A stretch of 64,000 nt of DNA from Eudorina sp. 2006-703-Eu-15 (Eukaryota; Chlorophyta; Chlorophyceae; Chlamydomonadales; Volvocaceae), in assembly GCA_003117195.1 (NCBI GenBank), contig BDSI01000122.1, positions 84,030 through 148,029 on the forward strand, read 5' to 3'. The notes under the pieces were generated by a model. It had not been told where the DNA came from, did not search any database, and saw nothing but the letters and a program-made list of their open reading frames with translations. Numbering within the stretch: the first letter of the stretch is position 1; the number at the start of each line of letters is the position of its first letter. The position numbers and the translations under genes were made by a program. Below, in pieces: positions 12,435 to 25,725 of this stretch.

Positions 12435-15400
12435 TCACGCCTTGACAGGGTCGCCCAGCAGCTTCGCCGCTGCGTCTTGCAGCTGGCGCAGCCGGGCCAT
12501 GTCGACCGAGTCGCTCTGCGCGCACAGCGCCCGGACGTCGTCCATCAGCGCTTTGAGATCCACCGAACTGGCCGCCGGCCCGCCCGCGGCGCCGCAGTCG
12601 CCACAGTCCATCGCGTCCCCCTCCTCGCGCTGCTGCGGCTGCCCCGCGCCCTCCGCAGGTGCGGCAGGCTGCGGCCGCCGTTGGTCCCACTGCGCCGACA
12701 CCTCCGCCGCGCGCGCGACCACCTTGGGCGGCAGTCCAGCCAGCCGCGCGACGTTGGTGCCGTAGCTCTTCGGGCAGGCGCCTGGGTCAGAAGTTGACAC
12801 CACCACCACCACCACGGGTGCGACGGGCGCGTGTACGTGCGAGTGAGTCACGGTGTGAAAGCCCCGGCATGAAGGCCATCAGACATATGGTGGTGCTCTC
12901 ATGTCTGGTGCTCCATAGTGTTGCTCTTGCTGTCCGGTGCATGGGTGCAAACCATTCAAGATGTCGACGGCGCAGCAGCGGCTCTGCCGCTGTTTTTAGC
13001 ACACCGGGCCAAATGTGGTTGCGGGGTGCGGGTGATCTGAGGGACAAGTATCATGAGGTAGAAGAGGAGCCCCGCAGCAGCCGCAACAAACGCCCAGCCA
13101 GGTCATGATTGATGCTTCACACCACGGCACGTTGCACCTGGGCGGGCCTTCACCGTCTTCTTACCCGAGGTGAGGCGGTAGAGGAACGTGACCTCCTCAG
13201 CGGCTGGCGTGGAGTCCGTCTGGTCGCCGGCCGACGCGGTCCCCCCCTCCGCGCCCTCCACAGCGCAGGCCATGTGCATCACCGCAACCTGCACCCCCCA
13301 CACATCATGCCACGCAGGCGGCAGGTCTCGAACGCGATGATGCGCTTCCCTCTTGCTCAGGCGCGGGAGGGGTCCAGGAGATACGGGACATGCGGGGGCC
13401 ACATGCGGGGGCTGGTTCGCTGCACTACGTTCACCTCCACTACGCCCCCACTGTACAGCAATCGTCCAGGGCCGTGGCTGACACAATGAGCTCACCAAAG
13501 ACACTCCACGGGGAATGGTTCGCACAACGAAATCCTGGGTAGGATTGACACGGGCACATCATATGATGGGTCATCCGGTTTTTCTTACCCGCGGGTCCTC
13601 GGCGTGCTCATCGGAGAGGTGGTGGTAGTGCGTGGCGAACAGCCCGCGGCAGCCCGTGGTGGTGGCCAGGTGCTGCAGGACTGCGCCAGCCACAGCCGCA
13701 CCGTCCAGAGTCGCGGTGCCGCGACCCAGCTCATCCAGGGCGACCAGCGAGCTGCGCGGCGTGAGCATTCCCGGGCACGGCCAGGCGAGGCACGAGACGG
13801 GCGGGCAGGGCGGGCAAGGCCAGGCGAAGCACGAGACGGGCGGGCACGGTGGGCACGGCCAGGCGAAGCACGAGACGGGCGACGTACAGCAGACGGGCAG
13901 AGTTCAAATCCTTACAGCATTCAGGCGCTGAAGATGGCACACGGGGGATACCTCGGACCCACACGCCAACACAGCCCAGCTGCCCAACCTACCACTTAGA
14001 CCGGCTGGTTGCGTACAACATGGAAAGCAATCCGAGGCAACGAGAAAATGGCACAACCGGTATAATGAACTTTGGCCTCTCCATCAAACATACCAGGGCG
14101 TTGCGTTTGGATGGAAAAGTTTGCACTCACTTGCACGAGGCCTTTGCGAGCATGGCCGCCGTCTCCGCGAGCTCGATGTAAAAGGTCGACTGGCCGGTCA
14201 TGATGGCGTCGCGCGCGCCCATCCGCACAAAGATAGCGTCGGCGGGGCTCAACGTGAGGGACTCCGCGGGCACGCAGGCGCCGATCTGCGGGACAGGTAC
14301 CGACAGCCCCGCAGGCATAGGCGTAGCGTTGCGCCAGGCACATGCAAAAATTCGAAGCTTGTGCTTCCGTACGGACATCATGCGGAGATCACTACACGTC
14401 GTGCAAATGGGGGTCTGAAATAAAAGCAATACCGGTAATCGCTTTTGTGAGATGCACTTGGTCGCTGATGGCCAAACACTTGACTCCAGGTGCACACGAC
14501 CGCTGGCGCCCTCCCTGGCTCCAACCCGACCCGTCCTGAGCTCCCAACCGCACCCGGGGGTGAGATATTGCTTAGACCTGAAATGGGTCCTTCTCCATAC
14601 TGCAGTTGCTGACATGTCAACCACAAACCTCTCTTGATAACAACAGACCCGACCAGTCGAGAGCAAGGTAAGTAACCCATGTTTGTTTTCCGCTTCAGTT
14701 CACAGTAAAGGTTCTCGGCTCATGGGGCTCAGTTCATGTATGTGGGGCGCGGCTTGCAGCGCTCGATGCGCACGCACCCCTCCCCAGGAGCAACTGCTGC
14801 GCTCCTCAACCCCCCTCCTCACCTGAGCCAGCACGGTGGCGAGGCACACCTGCCGCAGCAGCGTGCTCTTGCCGCCCATGTTGGGACCGGACAGCAGGAT
14901 GAAGGGCGGCGAGCTGCCGGCGCCGCCCTCGGCGTCCCCGCCCAGCCGCACATCGTTGGGCACGAAGGCGCCGTTGTTGCGCCCGACAATGCCAGCCGGG
15001 TGGCGCAGAGCCACAGCGTCGAAGATCGCTGTCGGCGCCTTGTCTACGTGAGCAGAACGACAACCAAGCCATGCGGGACATGAGCACACTTTCAAAAGAG
15101 GTCGCAAGCGCCGATGAATCTGGTGGCGGGCCAAACCCAATTGAGGAGTCCGGGCGTACGCTACCTCGGCTACCTAGTGACAATGAGCTCATTCTGCACA
15201 CCCTCAAAGCACGGAGAATCACACCATTGATTACACCCTTGATCGCAAAGGGGCCTTTGGATCGCCCGATCCACCTTGCAACGATTGCATTATAAGGACC
15301 GTCGGCGGGTTGTCGCATGCAACAGCCCGCAGCAGAACGCTTTTGAACACGGGGCACACCGGCAAGACCAATGCAGATGGGGCGTGCCGGCGGCGCTCAC

Positions 15401-18400
15401 CGTCGTCGCCGCTTCGCGCGCGCGGCGGGACCAGTTTCGGGCGGCACATGGAACCACCGTCGGGGGCCGACATGGCGTGCGCCGCCAGCGACATCAAGGC
15501 GTCCAGGTCCGCCACGGCCTCCACCACAGCGACCCACAGCGCCTTGTGGGACACAAACTTGATGAGCAGGCGCTGCACGGGAGGGGAAAAAAATTGGAGG
15601 AAAAGTTGCTGGTATGCAACCAGCAGGCACTGCGGGACGACTTGTTTCGGAAAAACATCTTATACGCGGCAGGCGCTTCCAGGAGAGAGCAGATTTGGAA
15701 AAGGACTCTTTAAGGGTTTAAACCAGCACACTTGGAGGAAGACGTTACGTACTACAGCTTGCGGGCTGCGCTAGGGGGCACACGCGTGGTGTCGAATCCA
15801 GAGAAGGAGAACATGGCAACGCGACGGCGTCCATTGGAAAAGCCGCCACGCGCAAGCCCGGGGTGCGCTGGATAGACAACCCCTTCTTTCCGGTTGCGCG
15901 CCACATGGCCCTCGAGCTCATCTTCTTTTTCTGCCGGGCAAACCACTCACCGTCAGAATGCTGGACAGCACCTTCTCCTTCAGCTCCGCGGCCTGGTCAT
16001 GGTCCGTTACCAGGGCCTTGAGGCGGTTGGTCATGAACCTGTGGTGGCCAGGTCCATTTCTCTTATCAATTAACAATGATGTTACAGTGGACCCCGCGGG
16101 TCATCGGTGACAGCCTCACCAGGCACTGCAAAAAGGCGAGATACATTGTGGGCCGCACGTCACCACCTGAGAGATCGTCGCGGTCCGCGGACGGGGGTCG
16201 GATGCCCTCCAACGTCCAACAGGCACTCCCAAGTGCCAACCGCACCTCCCCACCGGCCGCCGCACTCCCCCCTCCCACCTCTTGTAGCCCTTGCGGTTGC
16301 CCACCAAGTGGAACTCGCCACCCAGGCGGCCCGCCAGGCTCTCGGGGACCTCGAGGAGGTGCGAGTCCTTGTTCACGGAGATCAGGCTGATCTCCCGGCC
16401 GAACCGCTGGCGCACCTGCCGACCGCGCATGGGAGCATACGAGGGTGTCCGGTCCATCGGACGGAGGGGTGGATACATGGCATGGAGAGATGGATGGAGT
16501 ATTTGGGCACAAGCGTTGTGATGGTCGCGGCGGCAGGCCTCTTTATGGCTGACGCGTGGAGGCTCGAGGCACCGCAGGTAAGGAGTTATAGATCTAGATG
16601 GCGCCGTCATAACAGATATGCGTTCATCACACGGCCGCTGCACAAGCATTTAGATGCGCCTTCTCGTCCAGACGATTGCATGCCGTGCACACACATACAC
16701 AATACACCACACATACATCCAAACTAGGTCAGTGTGGGGCATTCACGAGCGTTCACCCTGCCGGTCCTAGTGCAAGTCACGGCTGCGGGGCTGTCCGCCA
16801 CCGCGGATGCGGCCGCACCTCCTTCAGATAGTCCTGCAGCTTCCGCTCAACCGCCTCAACGGCCTCGACTGCGTCGTCGTACTCCTGATCCACACCCTGC
16901 GCCGTCGGGAAGCACAGCACAGCACGAGTAGGATAAACCTGGCAGCGCTGGTGTTGTCAATACATGGACGACTGCGCCGTGGGCCCCGCCCACGCAAAGA
17001 CCGACCTACCACTTACGAGGGCTGGAGTGCTGTGTCCCGTTTATTGAACCCCACTACTCGGAGGAGCTTCTGTCCTCTACGCCGTCGGTCACTTGTTGGA
17101 CCCCCCAACCGCCCGAACCCTCGCCGCACCTGCTCCGGCACGGCCCGGCCCGTGGATGCGGCCTCCTTCCAGTCGGTCGCGCCTTCGAGCGCCTCCAGCG
17201 CCGCAGAGACCTCCTCCGGCCGGCAACCTGAAGCAACCAAAAAGCGCGCAGCCCAGTGAGGCGCTTTGGAGGATCCCAACCCTAACGCACCTTCTAGGCT
17301 GCTCTCCAACACAACCAAAAGCAAAACGCCTTCTTTGGTTGTCCCCGGCTGTCCCCGAGCGCTTCCCGTGTCCCGGCCTGTAACAACGGCGGGACGCCAT
17401 TGGCCGCAGCGCGAACTGCAGCGAACTGATTGATGCGTCCCACAGCCCGTGACGGCGCGAGCTAGTTGCTTTCAGGTCCGACGGGGAGTCAGCACACGAG
17501 TGCGAAACGGACATGCCTGGTTCTCCTTGAATAGCGTGCTGTCCAAACCGTTTCAACGCCACCTGCACCACGCCGGCGCACTCACGGTTGATCACGATGC
17601 GGCGGAGCAGCGGGCTGCTGCTGCTGCCGTCGTCCAGAGCTTCCCGCAGCTTCGCGAGCGCCCCGTGGGCCGCGCGGAGGTCCTTCAGGGCGCCCGTCAA
17701 GGCGGCGACCTTGCGCTTGCCCGCGTCCTCGTAGAGCACCACATTGGAGGCGTCGCGCCCCGACGCGCCAAACACGGTCGACGCGTGCAGCCGCGCCACC
17801 GCCCGCTCCAGGTCCGACACGCCTGGGCGGTGAAAAAAAAACATGCGTTTGGTAAGGCGCATTCGGTGTGGCGCATTGGATGCGCCATTCACGGATCCGC
17901 GTGGTCACGGCTGAGCTACCTGTGCCCGTGTCCGTCTGCCGTTCTTTACGGTGCCGTTGCTTTGTACCTATGCTGGTCTTGTTTTGCGCTTGCAAGTTGC
18001 AACCCTACAGTGATACGCAGCCTAACTTCAGTGACACGCAGCCTAACTTCATGTTTGGAGGTAGGTCCACCTCCAGGAAAGGTGCCAGAGAAATCCAAAT
18101 CCTGCAGAGCATGGTGGAGCTGCGAGAGGTGCAGCCCTTGTGGACATGTCCTCCTTTTCGTCTTCCCCCCAGCAGAGAGATCGTACCCGCCAGGAGCTTC
18201 CGCGCCTGGCCGGCGGCCTCCGCGAGGCTGCCCCCCAGCTCAGCCACCGCGTCCTGCCGCTCCTCGATGTCCTTGATCCGCCCAAGGGGACGGCACAGCC
18301 ACTGGCGCAGCCGACGGCGGCCGAACGGCGTCGTGCAGTTGTCCAGTACGGACAGCAGTGTGCCTGTCAGCGAGCGAGGCAAGGGGCCGCGGATCGGACG

Positions 18401-21400
18401 GGGTGAAAAGCGTAACAGGTAGAGCCCTTGGCGGCCGACCCGACCGCGGACCGCGGATTGCGTGGCCCCGAGCACAACTTCTGGTAGTCCACAGAACGAC
18501 GGCCCGAACCCGGTCCCGTGAAAACCCATATCTCTGGGAGGGTGTATCAACAGGTTTCGACGCTTTCTGGCCCCCTGCGGATTGGACGCAGGTTATACTG
18601 CACATGAAACAAATTAGTTGGCATCCCCTCTGTATCGTAAATCATCAGGGCAGCATTCATTCCACCAACACTCGACCGACCGCAAATCGTGCGGGGGAGC
18701 ACGCTGACGCCCTCCCACCTGCCGCGCCGCCGTCCCCGTTCTCGAGCAGCTCCAGGTTCTCCAGAGCCGCGCCGTTGAGCGCCATGTAGAGCGGCCCCGC
18801 GTCGTCGCTGCCGGGGCCGGCGCCGCCCGCACCAGGAGCGAGCGCGGGCAGCTCCTCGAAGCGGCCCATCGGCAGGACAGCTCGGTCGAGCAGTGAATCC
18901 TAGGCAGCAGGGCCCAGGAGGGATATAGGAAATTGGTAGACAATTTCAAACTGCGCTGCTGCCAGAGCGACGGTTCGACCGGAGAAAATTGGTACAGTAC
19001 CGTAGATCGCCAGCGACGACGACGGTGTAGGCGTCGGTGTTGCCAAAGCCAAGTAAGATGAGTGAGTCGGAACATGTAGGTTGTCGAACGCAAAATTCGG
19101 AGAGGATCGAAAGATACCGTGGCCGGTGGCGGCGTATAGGCAACAGGAGCCCTAGCTCCCAACGGCCCAGGAGGGAGGGATTTATGCACTTTCGGGGTCA
19201 GGGGGATTGTTTTCGTTTTCTTCCCGGAGCGGAAGACAGATTTGCTGGGAACTGATCTGGCGCTCTCATGAGCACTTATGACCCGGTTTTGCGTCGTTTG
19301 GTGAAAGGTACGGGCGCGTGTGTTGAAAGCCGTGCCGTACAAATTCGTCGCATGTTGTGGCGGATTTTCCCTAGCTACATACAGGATTTCCCCTTTTCTC
19401 CTGTCCGAACATCATGTGCCACGAGATGGGCGGATCATGCCGCCTCCGCGTTGAGGGAGGGAGCGCACGGCAACCTGTCCGCGCATCAAAGAGGGGTTCT
19501 CCCTGCTGCGCGGCTCCGCTGCCTCGAGAAGCAGAGCAGATGCGCCCTGCCCCCATACGCGTACCTACCCGCAAAAACGCAATGATGCCGCCCAAGGCCG
19601 CCAGGGCTGCGGGCTGACTTGATACGCCATCCGCAAGCATCCTCCGCAGCAGCGCCGGCCACCGCTTTGTGGGGTCCAGCTCCGGCTTGGAGGCGTCGCC
19701 GCCGGCGCCGTCCACGTCCATGTCAGCCGCGGCCCCGTCCGCCCCGTCCTCACCCTGCCCCGCGTGTCCCGCCGGAAATGCGGCACTGGCAGTGAAGTAC
19801 TCCGAGTCACGCAGCACCTGACAGGAAATGGGGAGAAGACCGAGCCACCGCGATGAAGACCCTCTGACCCACATCGGCACGTTAAACATGTATCGGGCAC
19901 GCCGGCACCCTGCAAGATAGCCGTCTGCTCCCTGCAAGATGGTCATCTGCAGCCGTCTCTCCCGCCGGCTCAACGCAGTTGCACCGGCCGGGAGGTCCAG
20001 TATGCAAGCTCGATGCCTGCCGACGGTTGCCGCCTGCTGGCCCCCACAACGGTCCCTCCGTGAATTTTACTCAGGCTCACCAGGCCAGTATGCAAAAACG
20101 TTTCGAGAATCCACACTCATTTATAGCTACTCAACGTGCACTCGTTGAAGCACACAAGTGTGCACAGAGACGGTACTGATCCGCGTACAGGCCTCTCTTG
20201 AAATGAGAGTCTGGGGCCGGGGTATTTCATGGCGTAACAGACCAGGGACGTCTCGGCAGCGCAGCACCTGCATCAGACCAACTCACCCGGTACGTCTTCT
20301 CCGGGTTCCAATCCCCTGCAGTGCCCCGCACCGTATTGACCCGTGGGTCCCGGAGCCCGTTCCGCAACACGTGCGACGTCGTCTCACTCAGTGCCTTTCG
20401 CGGCAAAACCAGCTCCTGCGGTCGTCAAAAGGGTCAGCCCCGGAGTTCGGTCGACGTGACCTTGTGTACAACACGACTAGCACAGCGACTCATGCCCCGT
20501 AGGTTTTGATTGGGTGGGGCCATTGGCCATTGCCGAAACAACACATTGCCTAAATCTCAGATTACCGTATATTACCGTATGTCGGACGGCCCCCGCACCT
20601 GTGACGAGGAGCCCAGCCCTATAAACCCTTTGGTTTGAGAAGCCCACCTAGCCACCCACCCACCAACTGGCGCCACGGATTACCTGCGGCTGCAGCGCCG
20701 TGAGCTGCGTTCGAAGGGAGGAGCGGATCTCGTCGTCCAGGAACTCGCCGAGCAGGATCTGTGGGGGGGAGGGCGTGTGAGCGACAACACCACAAAGGGG
20801 CCCCAACAAAGGTTCTTCCACTTCGAGGACAGGCAAGCCTGGCGCACCGTCGTTTTTGTCACGTCGTACATTGGATGGTACCGCTGCACGACACCCCTTC
20901 CCACTACGTGTGGAGATGGATGGGTGCGCAGCCCTTGATGATGGCAGGGTGCTGTGGGTATCGTGGATGCCCCACACGCACATCCGCACAGAGCACCCAC
21001 CACCGCACCACGGAGCTGTGGGTTTGAGGTATCGACCAGTGAGCTGGCTGGCTGGCTGGCTGGCCCCGTTGGACTGATCGGTAGGGACCAGGATCCACCA
21101 GGGTCAACACCATCAATCAAGGCAAGGATGCGGGACCCGACAGGGCCCTTCCATGCACCCTGTGGCGACGTGGTGCTGATGCCAGGAAACGGACGATGGC
21201 CAGTGGACACTGTCAGAGATCGACCCCCCAGCGCAATAAAAGCTGCCAGGTCAGCGGCCTCACCTGGCCCGAAGCGGCGTCCACTGCGCACAGCCCGATG
21301 CGCATCACACCGGCGGGGTGGGCGTCCGCCTCGGCCTCGGTCACCTCCACCTCCGCCACTGCAGAAGGTGAGGGGGAAGGCGGGCACTCGTCCGCACAAC

Positions 21401-24400
21401 GACGCGGTTCGTAACACCGTAATGCACCCCAGAAGTCTGGGCTGTTTATTTTTAACCCCAGAAGTGCCACGCACTGGCGCCCTTATCCCGCCAACGGACC
21501 TGGACCGCGGCGCATCAAGCAGTCATGAGGTCAGGGCCCTGGATATTGTAAATCGGTTTGTAAACTCATACGACATAGCACGACACGCATTCAGTGTACG
21601 CCCCAAGCCGTTGGATGACCTTTCCAACTGGCACGACTTTCCGGGCGCAGCACCACGGACGGATCCATCACTGAAATCAAACTGTTCTGCGCCGCATACC
21701 CAGCCCTCCGACTTCTACTTAATAGCCCTCCGACCCAGTCGTGCGCCTGGCATCACGGTATTTTGACACGGGCGGCAGCCTTGCTGCCCACCTGCCAGCA
21801 CGTACGAGGCATCCGGCCGCGAGGCAACCATCTCGGCGTCCACAAGCGTGCCGCGACTCAGCACAGCCACCTTCTGACGATCCACCACATTCGCCTGTCA
21901 GCACGAAAAAAAGGCGGGCAGCCGACCGCGACTTGGAACCGCCGGGAAACGGCAGGAACGCAGACAGGCGCTGAGGCAAAGCCATGCAAGAATCACAAGC
22001 TACCGCGCATGTCTCGGCGGTATCCCCCCACATAAACAAATATATAAACAAAGACGACCCACCAGCTTCTTGCCCTGCGCCTTGCGCTGCTCGTTGCGTT
22101 TCGCAAGCATCTCCGGCGTCTCCGTCTGCGCCGAAACCAACGGCGGGGGATGACCTGTGTGTTATCGATTGGTACTGGACATAAACGGTCTCCCGTTCTG
22201 CATTCAGAACATCCCGGTGTCGCTCGCATTCATTCTGAAGAGCTGCACAAAAATGTGCCTCCCATCCCTGCACAACGTGGGCCCCTCAAGAGTTGCAGGG
22301 GCGTACCTGCTCCACGACGACGACGCGGTAGCCCGCGCGCGCCAGTCGCTCCGCCATGTCCGCGTACTTGACCTCCGGGAACCCCGCGTGCGGCTGGTCG
22401 CCCTTCATGAACGTGAGTCCGAGCACCTCCACGCCCACGTAGGCATCCATTTCGAACATCTGCAATCGTACACCGTACACCGTACATGGCAGTACCACAC
22501 ACGTCCACCATCGACGACGACAACCAAGTGGTCAAGCGGTGTTCGCGTGCAGGACACGACAGCCTCCGGAGAAGGCAGTGCCTCAAGATGCGGTCCCCCC
22601 TTGGCCAGCAGCTCACTGGCCAAATTTCCCGGGTGCCCCTCATGCCGCGCCCTTAGCCTACCTCGTAGAATTTGCCCATCTTGAACAGCAGCACGCTGTC
22701 GAAGTTCTGCGCTTTGAAGTTCCACCACTGCTGCTGTCCCTCGCTGATCTTGTACTCCTTGAACCTGTGTCAGCGGGGAGGATCATGGCGGCGCTTGTCA
22801 ACAACACAAACACCCCTGGGCTTTTCGTCAACAATCAAAGAGAGTGCGAGTTGTCGCTTCAATGCCTTGGCCTACTAAAAAGTATAAAGGCCAGGACACT
22901 CGACTCTCCTCCGATGTGGGTTCACATCCAACGGGTGGCCAACCCTCCGCAAACAGCACACCGGTAGCCACCCCCGCCCTCCTCGCGCAGCACATTACAC
23001 CCTACCAGGTGCTCGGGATGTGGAGCGTGCGCGGGTCGTACTCCGGATGATCCGGTCGCCTCTGGTTGGCGTCCTTGATGTTGTCCGGGTGCAGGAAGGA
23101 GAAGCGGGTCGCCATACGGTCCGCGAAACGAGCGGCCTCCCCTTCGGTGCTGGCCGCTACCCCCAACGTAAGCTCCGAACCGCCTGGACACGAGGACAAG
23201 GGCAGCGGGCGCCCGGGTCGCCCGTCGACCACACTCAGGTCACGTCCCAGGCCATCAAAAACCCGGACAGTGTGTTATGAGCTCTTGCGAAACCCAGGGA
23301 TGCACTCGATGCAACCCTAACGAATGAACTCTGTGCTTTGGGCTCGAGCGACCCAACATTACGCCCTGTCTGCATGGAACCTGCCAACGTGCAGCAAAGC
23401 GCACCGATAACTTCGCTCTCCCGAGCACCTCTTCGCGGCCAGCCAACGCCATCCCCTTCGTCCCAGGCGCCTTGTACCTGGCGACTTGCTGGGCGTCTCC
23501 GCCAGGGCGGTATGAGTGCTGCGAGCGGAGGACGGCGTCATGACGGCACTTCCTCCAGTGGCACGGCCGCGGCCTGCGCTGCCGCAGGCCCCCAGCGCGG
23601 GCGCCACTGTGCCCGGGGTGGCCGCCGCCGAGCGGCCGCCGCCAGCTCCCGCGGTAGCTGCCGCGGGCCCCTTGGACGCCGTTCCGTGCTGCGGGGTGGT
23701 GAGGCCACTGGGCCGCGCACCGCACGACGCGGCGACGGGGGTGCGGTTGCCGGCCGGCGTGGTGGTGCCGGTCCGCGCTGCTCGCGCGCCAGCTTTCGCT
23801 GTGCTCCGCTTGGCCGAAGCGGTCGCAGCGGACTGCAACCACACCGCGTCACGTCGGGCGGCGACAGGATGAATGAATGAACGTTACAGCGGACCCCACA
23901 GGATGTCATGGGAGTCCGCATGGCACCACATTTACATGCACATCCCGGCACGTACGCACCCACGTGCTGCGGCACCACGTCTCAAGACGGACAGCGTACC
24001 CCGCGACTTGGCGACCCATCGTGAGCAAGACGTTGCGAGCCGCATCGCAAGCACGACGCACCTTCGACGCGGGGCGCTTCCGCTTTGCGCCAACCGCTGC
24101 GGCGTCCTCCTCCTCCTCCTCCTCCTCCTCTTCCTCCTCCTCCTCCTCATCGTCGCTCTCCTCATCGGCAGAGAACTCCTCGTCACTGCTGCCAGCGCTC
24201 GCTCCCGCTGCGGTGCACAGAGACAGCACGAAGTCATTTCTGACACTTCTGGCCTATCCTTGTTGATCTGGGTTGCTCGTCTGGGTTGTTCAACTGGGTT
24301 GCGGAACCAAACAACGCACAGCCGCAGGACTGTCATAGACCTTCGAGCACGTACACACACCAAACACGCACACACACCACAGCCAGCCTCCAATCGCCTA

Positions 24401-25167
24401 ACCCCAAGCACCGCCTCACTCGAAACTCACCCTCGTAATCGCTGTCGTCCTGCTGCCCCTTGTCTCCGACGTCATCCTCGAGGCCAGCCTCCACGGCGTC
24501 GCCGCCTTCCTCGTCGTCCATCACCACCCGCCTCAGCCGCTTTCGGCCACCCGCGCAACTCCCCTTGGGCTTCGCTTGACCATCAGGTTTGCCCCTCGCC
24601 TTGGCGGTCGCCTTCGCCTTCTCCCGGCCGCGGTCAGCGGCTGCGGCCGGCGCCTTCGGTTTGCTGGTGCTGACGCCTGCTGGCGTCTTCGCAGGCTTCG
24701 GCCCCGCGGCGGCCTTGGCTCCGGGGGCCAGGTCCGGCGCCGGCCCCGCAACAACATCAGCCGCCGTGTTGGGGTCCAATGAGAGGCGCGCTGCAGGCCC
24801 GGCGCCGGCGGGAGTCACTGCAGCTCCGCCGCCAGGAGTGGCGGCAGCTCCGCCGGGCGTCTTGGCAACGGGCCCTGGCCGCAAGGAGCAGCGAGGAGGG
24901 CGCGTGAGGGTCATGTAGCCCGACAGTTGATAAGGACGCATGGAGCACGAAAACTATGATTTTTTACGCGCAGCATCATGTGTCCAGCGCCTGCGCACCA
25001 GTTGGGCCTGCCCCTGGGGTCAGCTCCGGTTTAGACGCGCCACCGAAAAAAGTAGATATCTTCCGCTGAGTCGACTTAGGCTCCTCCTTTTTTCCCGATG
25101 CCGCAAAGAATGCATTGATGGGCTTTTGCTTCATTTTTGCACTGGAGCTGTCCATCTGCCGTTGCAT
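12435..25167 (-). CDS. MSH6: DNA mismatch repair protein MSH6 (MutS homologue)
   Basis: Mismatch-recognition subunit of MutS-alpha, acting with MSH2 in the nucleus. Twenty-six exons on the minus strand: 25167-24999, 24874-24431, 24207-24062, 23832-23478, 23183-23006, 22764-22662, 22459-22307, 22125-22063, 21894-21792, 21358-21264, 20758-20684, 20415-20287, 19817-19569, 18899-18719, 18363-18187, 17822-17586, 17227-17130, 16896-16819, 16415-16279, 16038-15951, 15572-15401, 15043-14823, 14285-14131, 13751-13589, 13288-13165, 12781-12435. All junctions are GT-AG and phases close to 1479 residues. Two PIP-box motifs lie at about 14-21 (QKPINAFF) and 34-41 (QRKISTFF). A basic/acidic linker with a long Glu run follows. 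The mismatch-contacting Phe and Glu are in GKFYE (463-465). Walker [10 protein letters not shown] is at about 1196, Walker B LDELGRGT at about 1274, then THYH. No PWWP or Tudor domain was recognised. ATGs at 25155 and 25134 are alternative starts that keep the PIP boxes. Confidence 0.95.
13781..13883. repeat. 39-bp tandem repeat in an MSH6 intron
   Basis: Two full copies and one partial copy of a 39-base unit beginning CCAGGCGARGCACGAGACGG, at 13781, 13820 and 13859. They are in the intron just upstream (in gene direction) of the exon carrying Walker B. Confidence 0.9.
16079..16130 (+). repeat. Pogo/Tc1-like transposon end in MSH6 intron
   Basis: TTACAGTGGACCCCGCGGGT followed by CATCGGTGACAGCC. 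The same end recurs reverse-complemented at 27145-27190 and 60325-60358. The CAGT-GGACCCC start resembles terminal repeats of the pogo/Tc1-mariner group; no transposase lies beside it. Confidence 0.65.
18928..19098 (-). repeat. Dispersed ~170-bp repeat, copy 2 (MSH6 intron)
   Basis: Reverse-complement copy of the repeat at 6628-6796, located in the intron between MSH6 exons 13 and 14. Outer edges read AGGAAATTGGTAGACAATTT and TTGTCGAACGCAAAATT. A fragment of the same edge occurs near 4053-4070. Confidence 0.8.
23872..23900 (+). repeat. Transposon-end-like motif, second subfamily
   Basis: GAATGAACGTTACAGCGGAC followed by CCCA. Nearly identical to 28828-28854 and related to 50577-50600. It sits in the MSH6 intron between exons 3 and 4. 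Confidence 0.55.
24107..24152. repeat. (CTC)n trinucleotide run encoding poly-Glu in MSH6
   Basis: A near-pure CTC/TCC run within MSH6 exon 3. Read on the minus strand it gives a run of about 14 glutamates in the N-terminal linker. Confidence 0.9.
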
Positions 25168-25725
25168 GCAGGCCGGGCACGGTGTGATGGCGTTGCAGTG
25201 GTTCAACGCGCCAAAAACCCAACGGTGCCAAAGTCGACCCTTTTGGCCAGCTGCCTGATAAATACCTTTCGCCTCACAGTTTACACACGTAAACTGCTTA
25301 AGAAGCCAATTGTTGCGCACACAATCCTAAATCTCAAAACTGAAAAGTCTATAAGCCTGCGCAGCAACTTTACACACCCGAGACCAACACACTGCCGATG
25401 AACATGATGGCATTACGCTGGCCGATTGGTGTCGGCTGGGCCTTCAATTTTCAGTATCAATGAAATCCAGCAGTACCACGACGTCCGCGGTAAAGAGTGG
25501 TTTCTCGCCTATGCGTCTTTTTCCAATGGCCATGTAGATGTATTTGATTTTTGAGCATTTTGCAACGTGTTCACTCGTTTTAACTCGTCTTCACTTGTGT
25601 ATTGCGACAATGCCCCTCTGGTTCCTATGTACTGATATTTTAAGTCACTTTGTATGAATTTATAAGTTTTGCTTTCTTCATATAACTCTCGATAGTGTCT
25701 GCGACTCGTCAACCTTAACGCGCAA
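25168..25725. promoter_or_regulatory. Putative bidirectional MSH6/TEX9 promoter
   Basis: MSH6 starts leftward at 25167 and TEX9 starts rightward at 25726, leaving 558 bases for both 5' regions. The stretch is AT-richer than the flanking genes. No TATA box could be assigned with confidence, so this rests on gene arrangement. Confidence 0.5.

Noticed and set aside
13785..13880. CRISPR-like regularly spaced repeat
   Set aside because: A direct tandem repeat without unique spacers, inside an intron of a eukaryotic gene.
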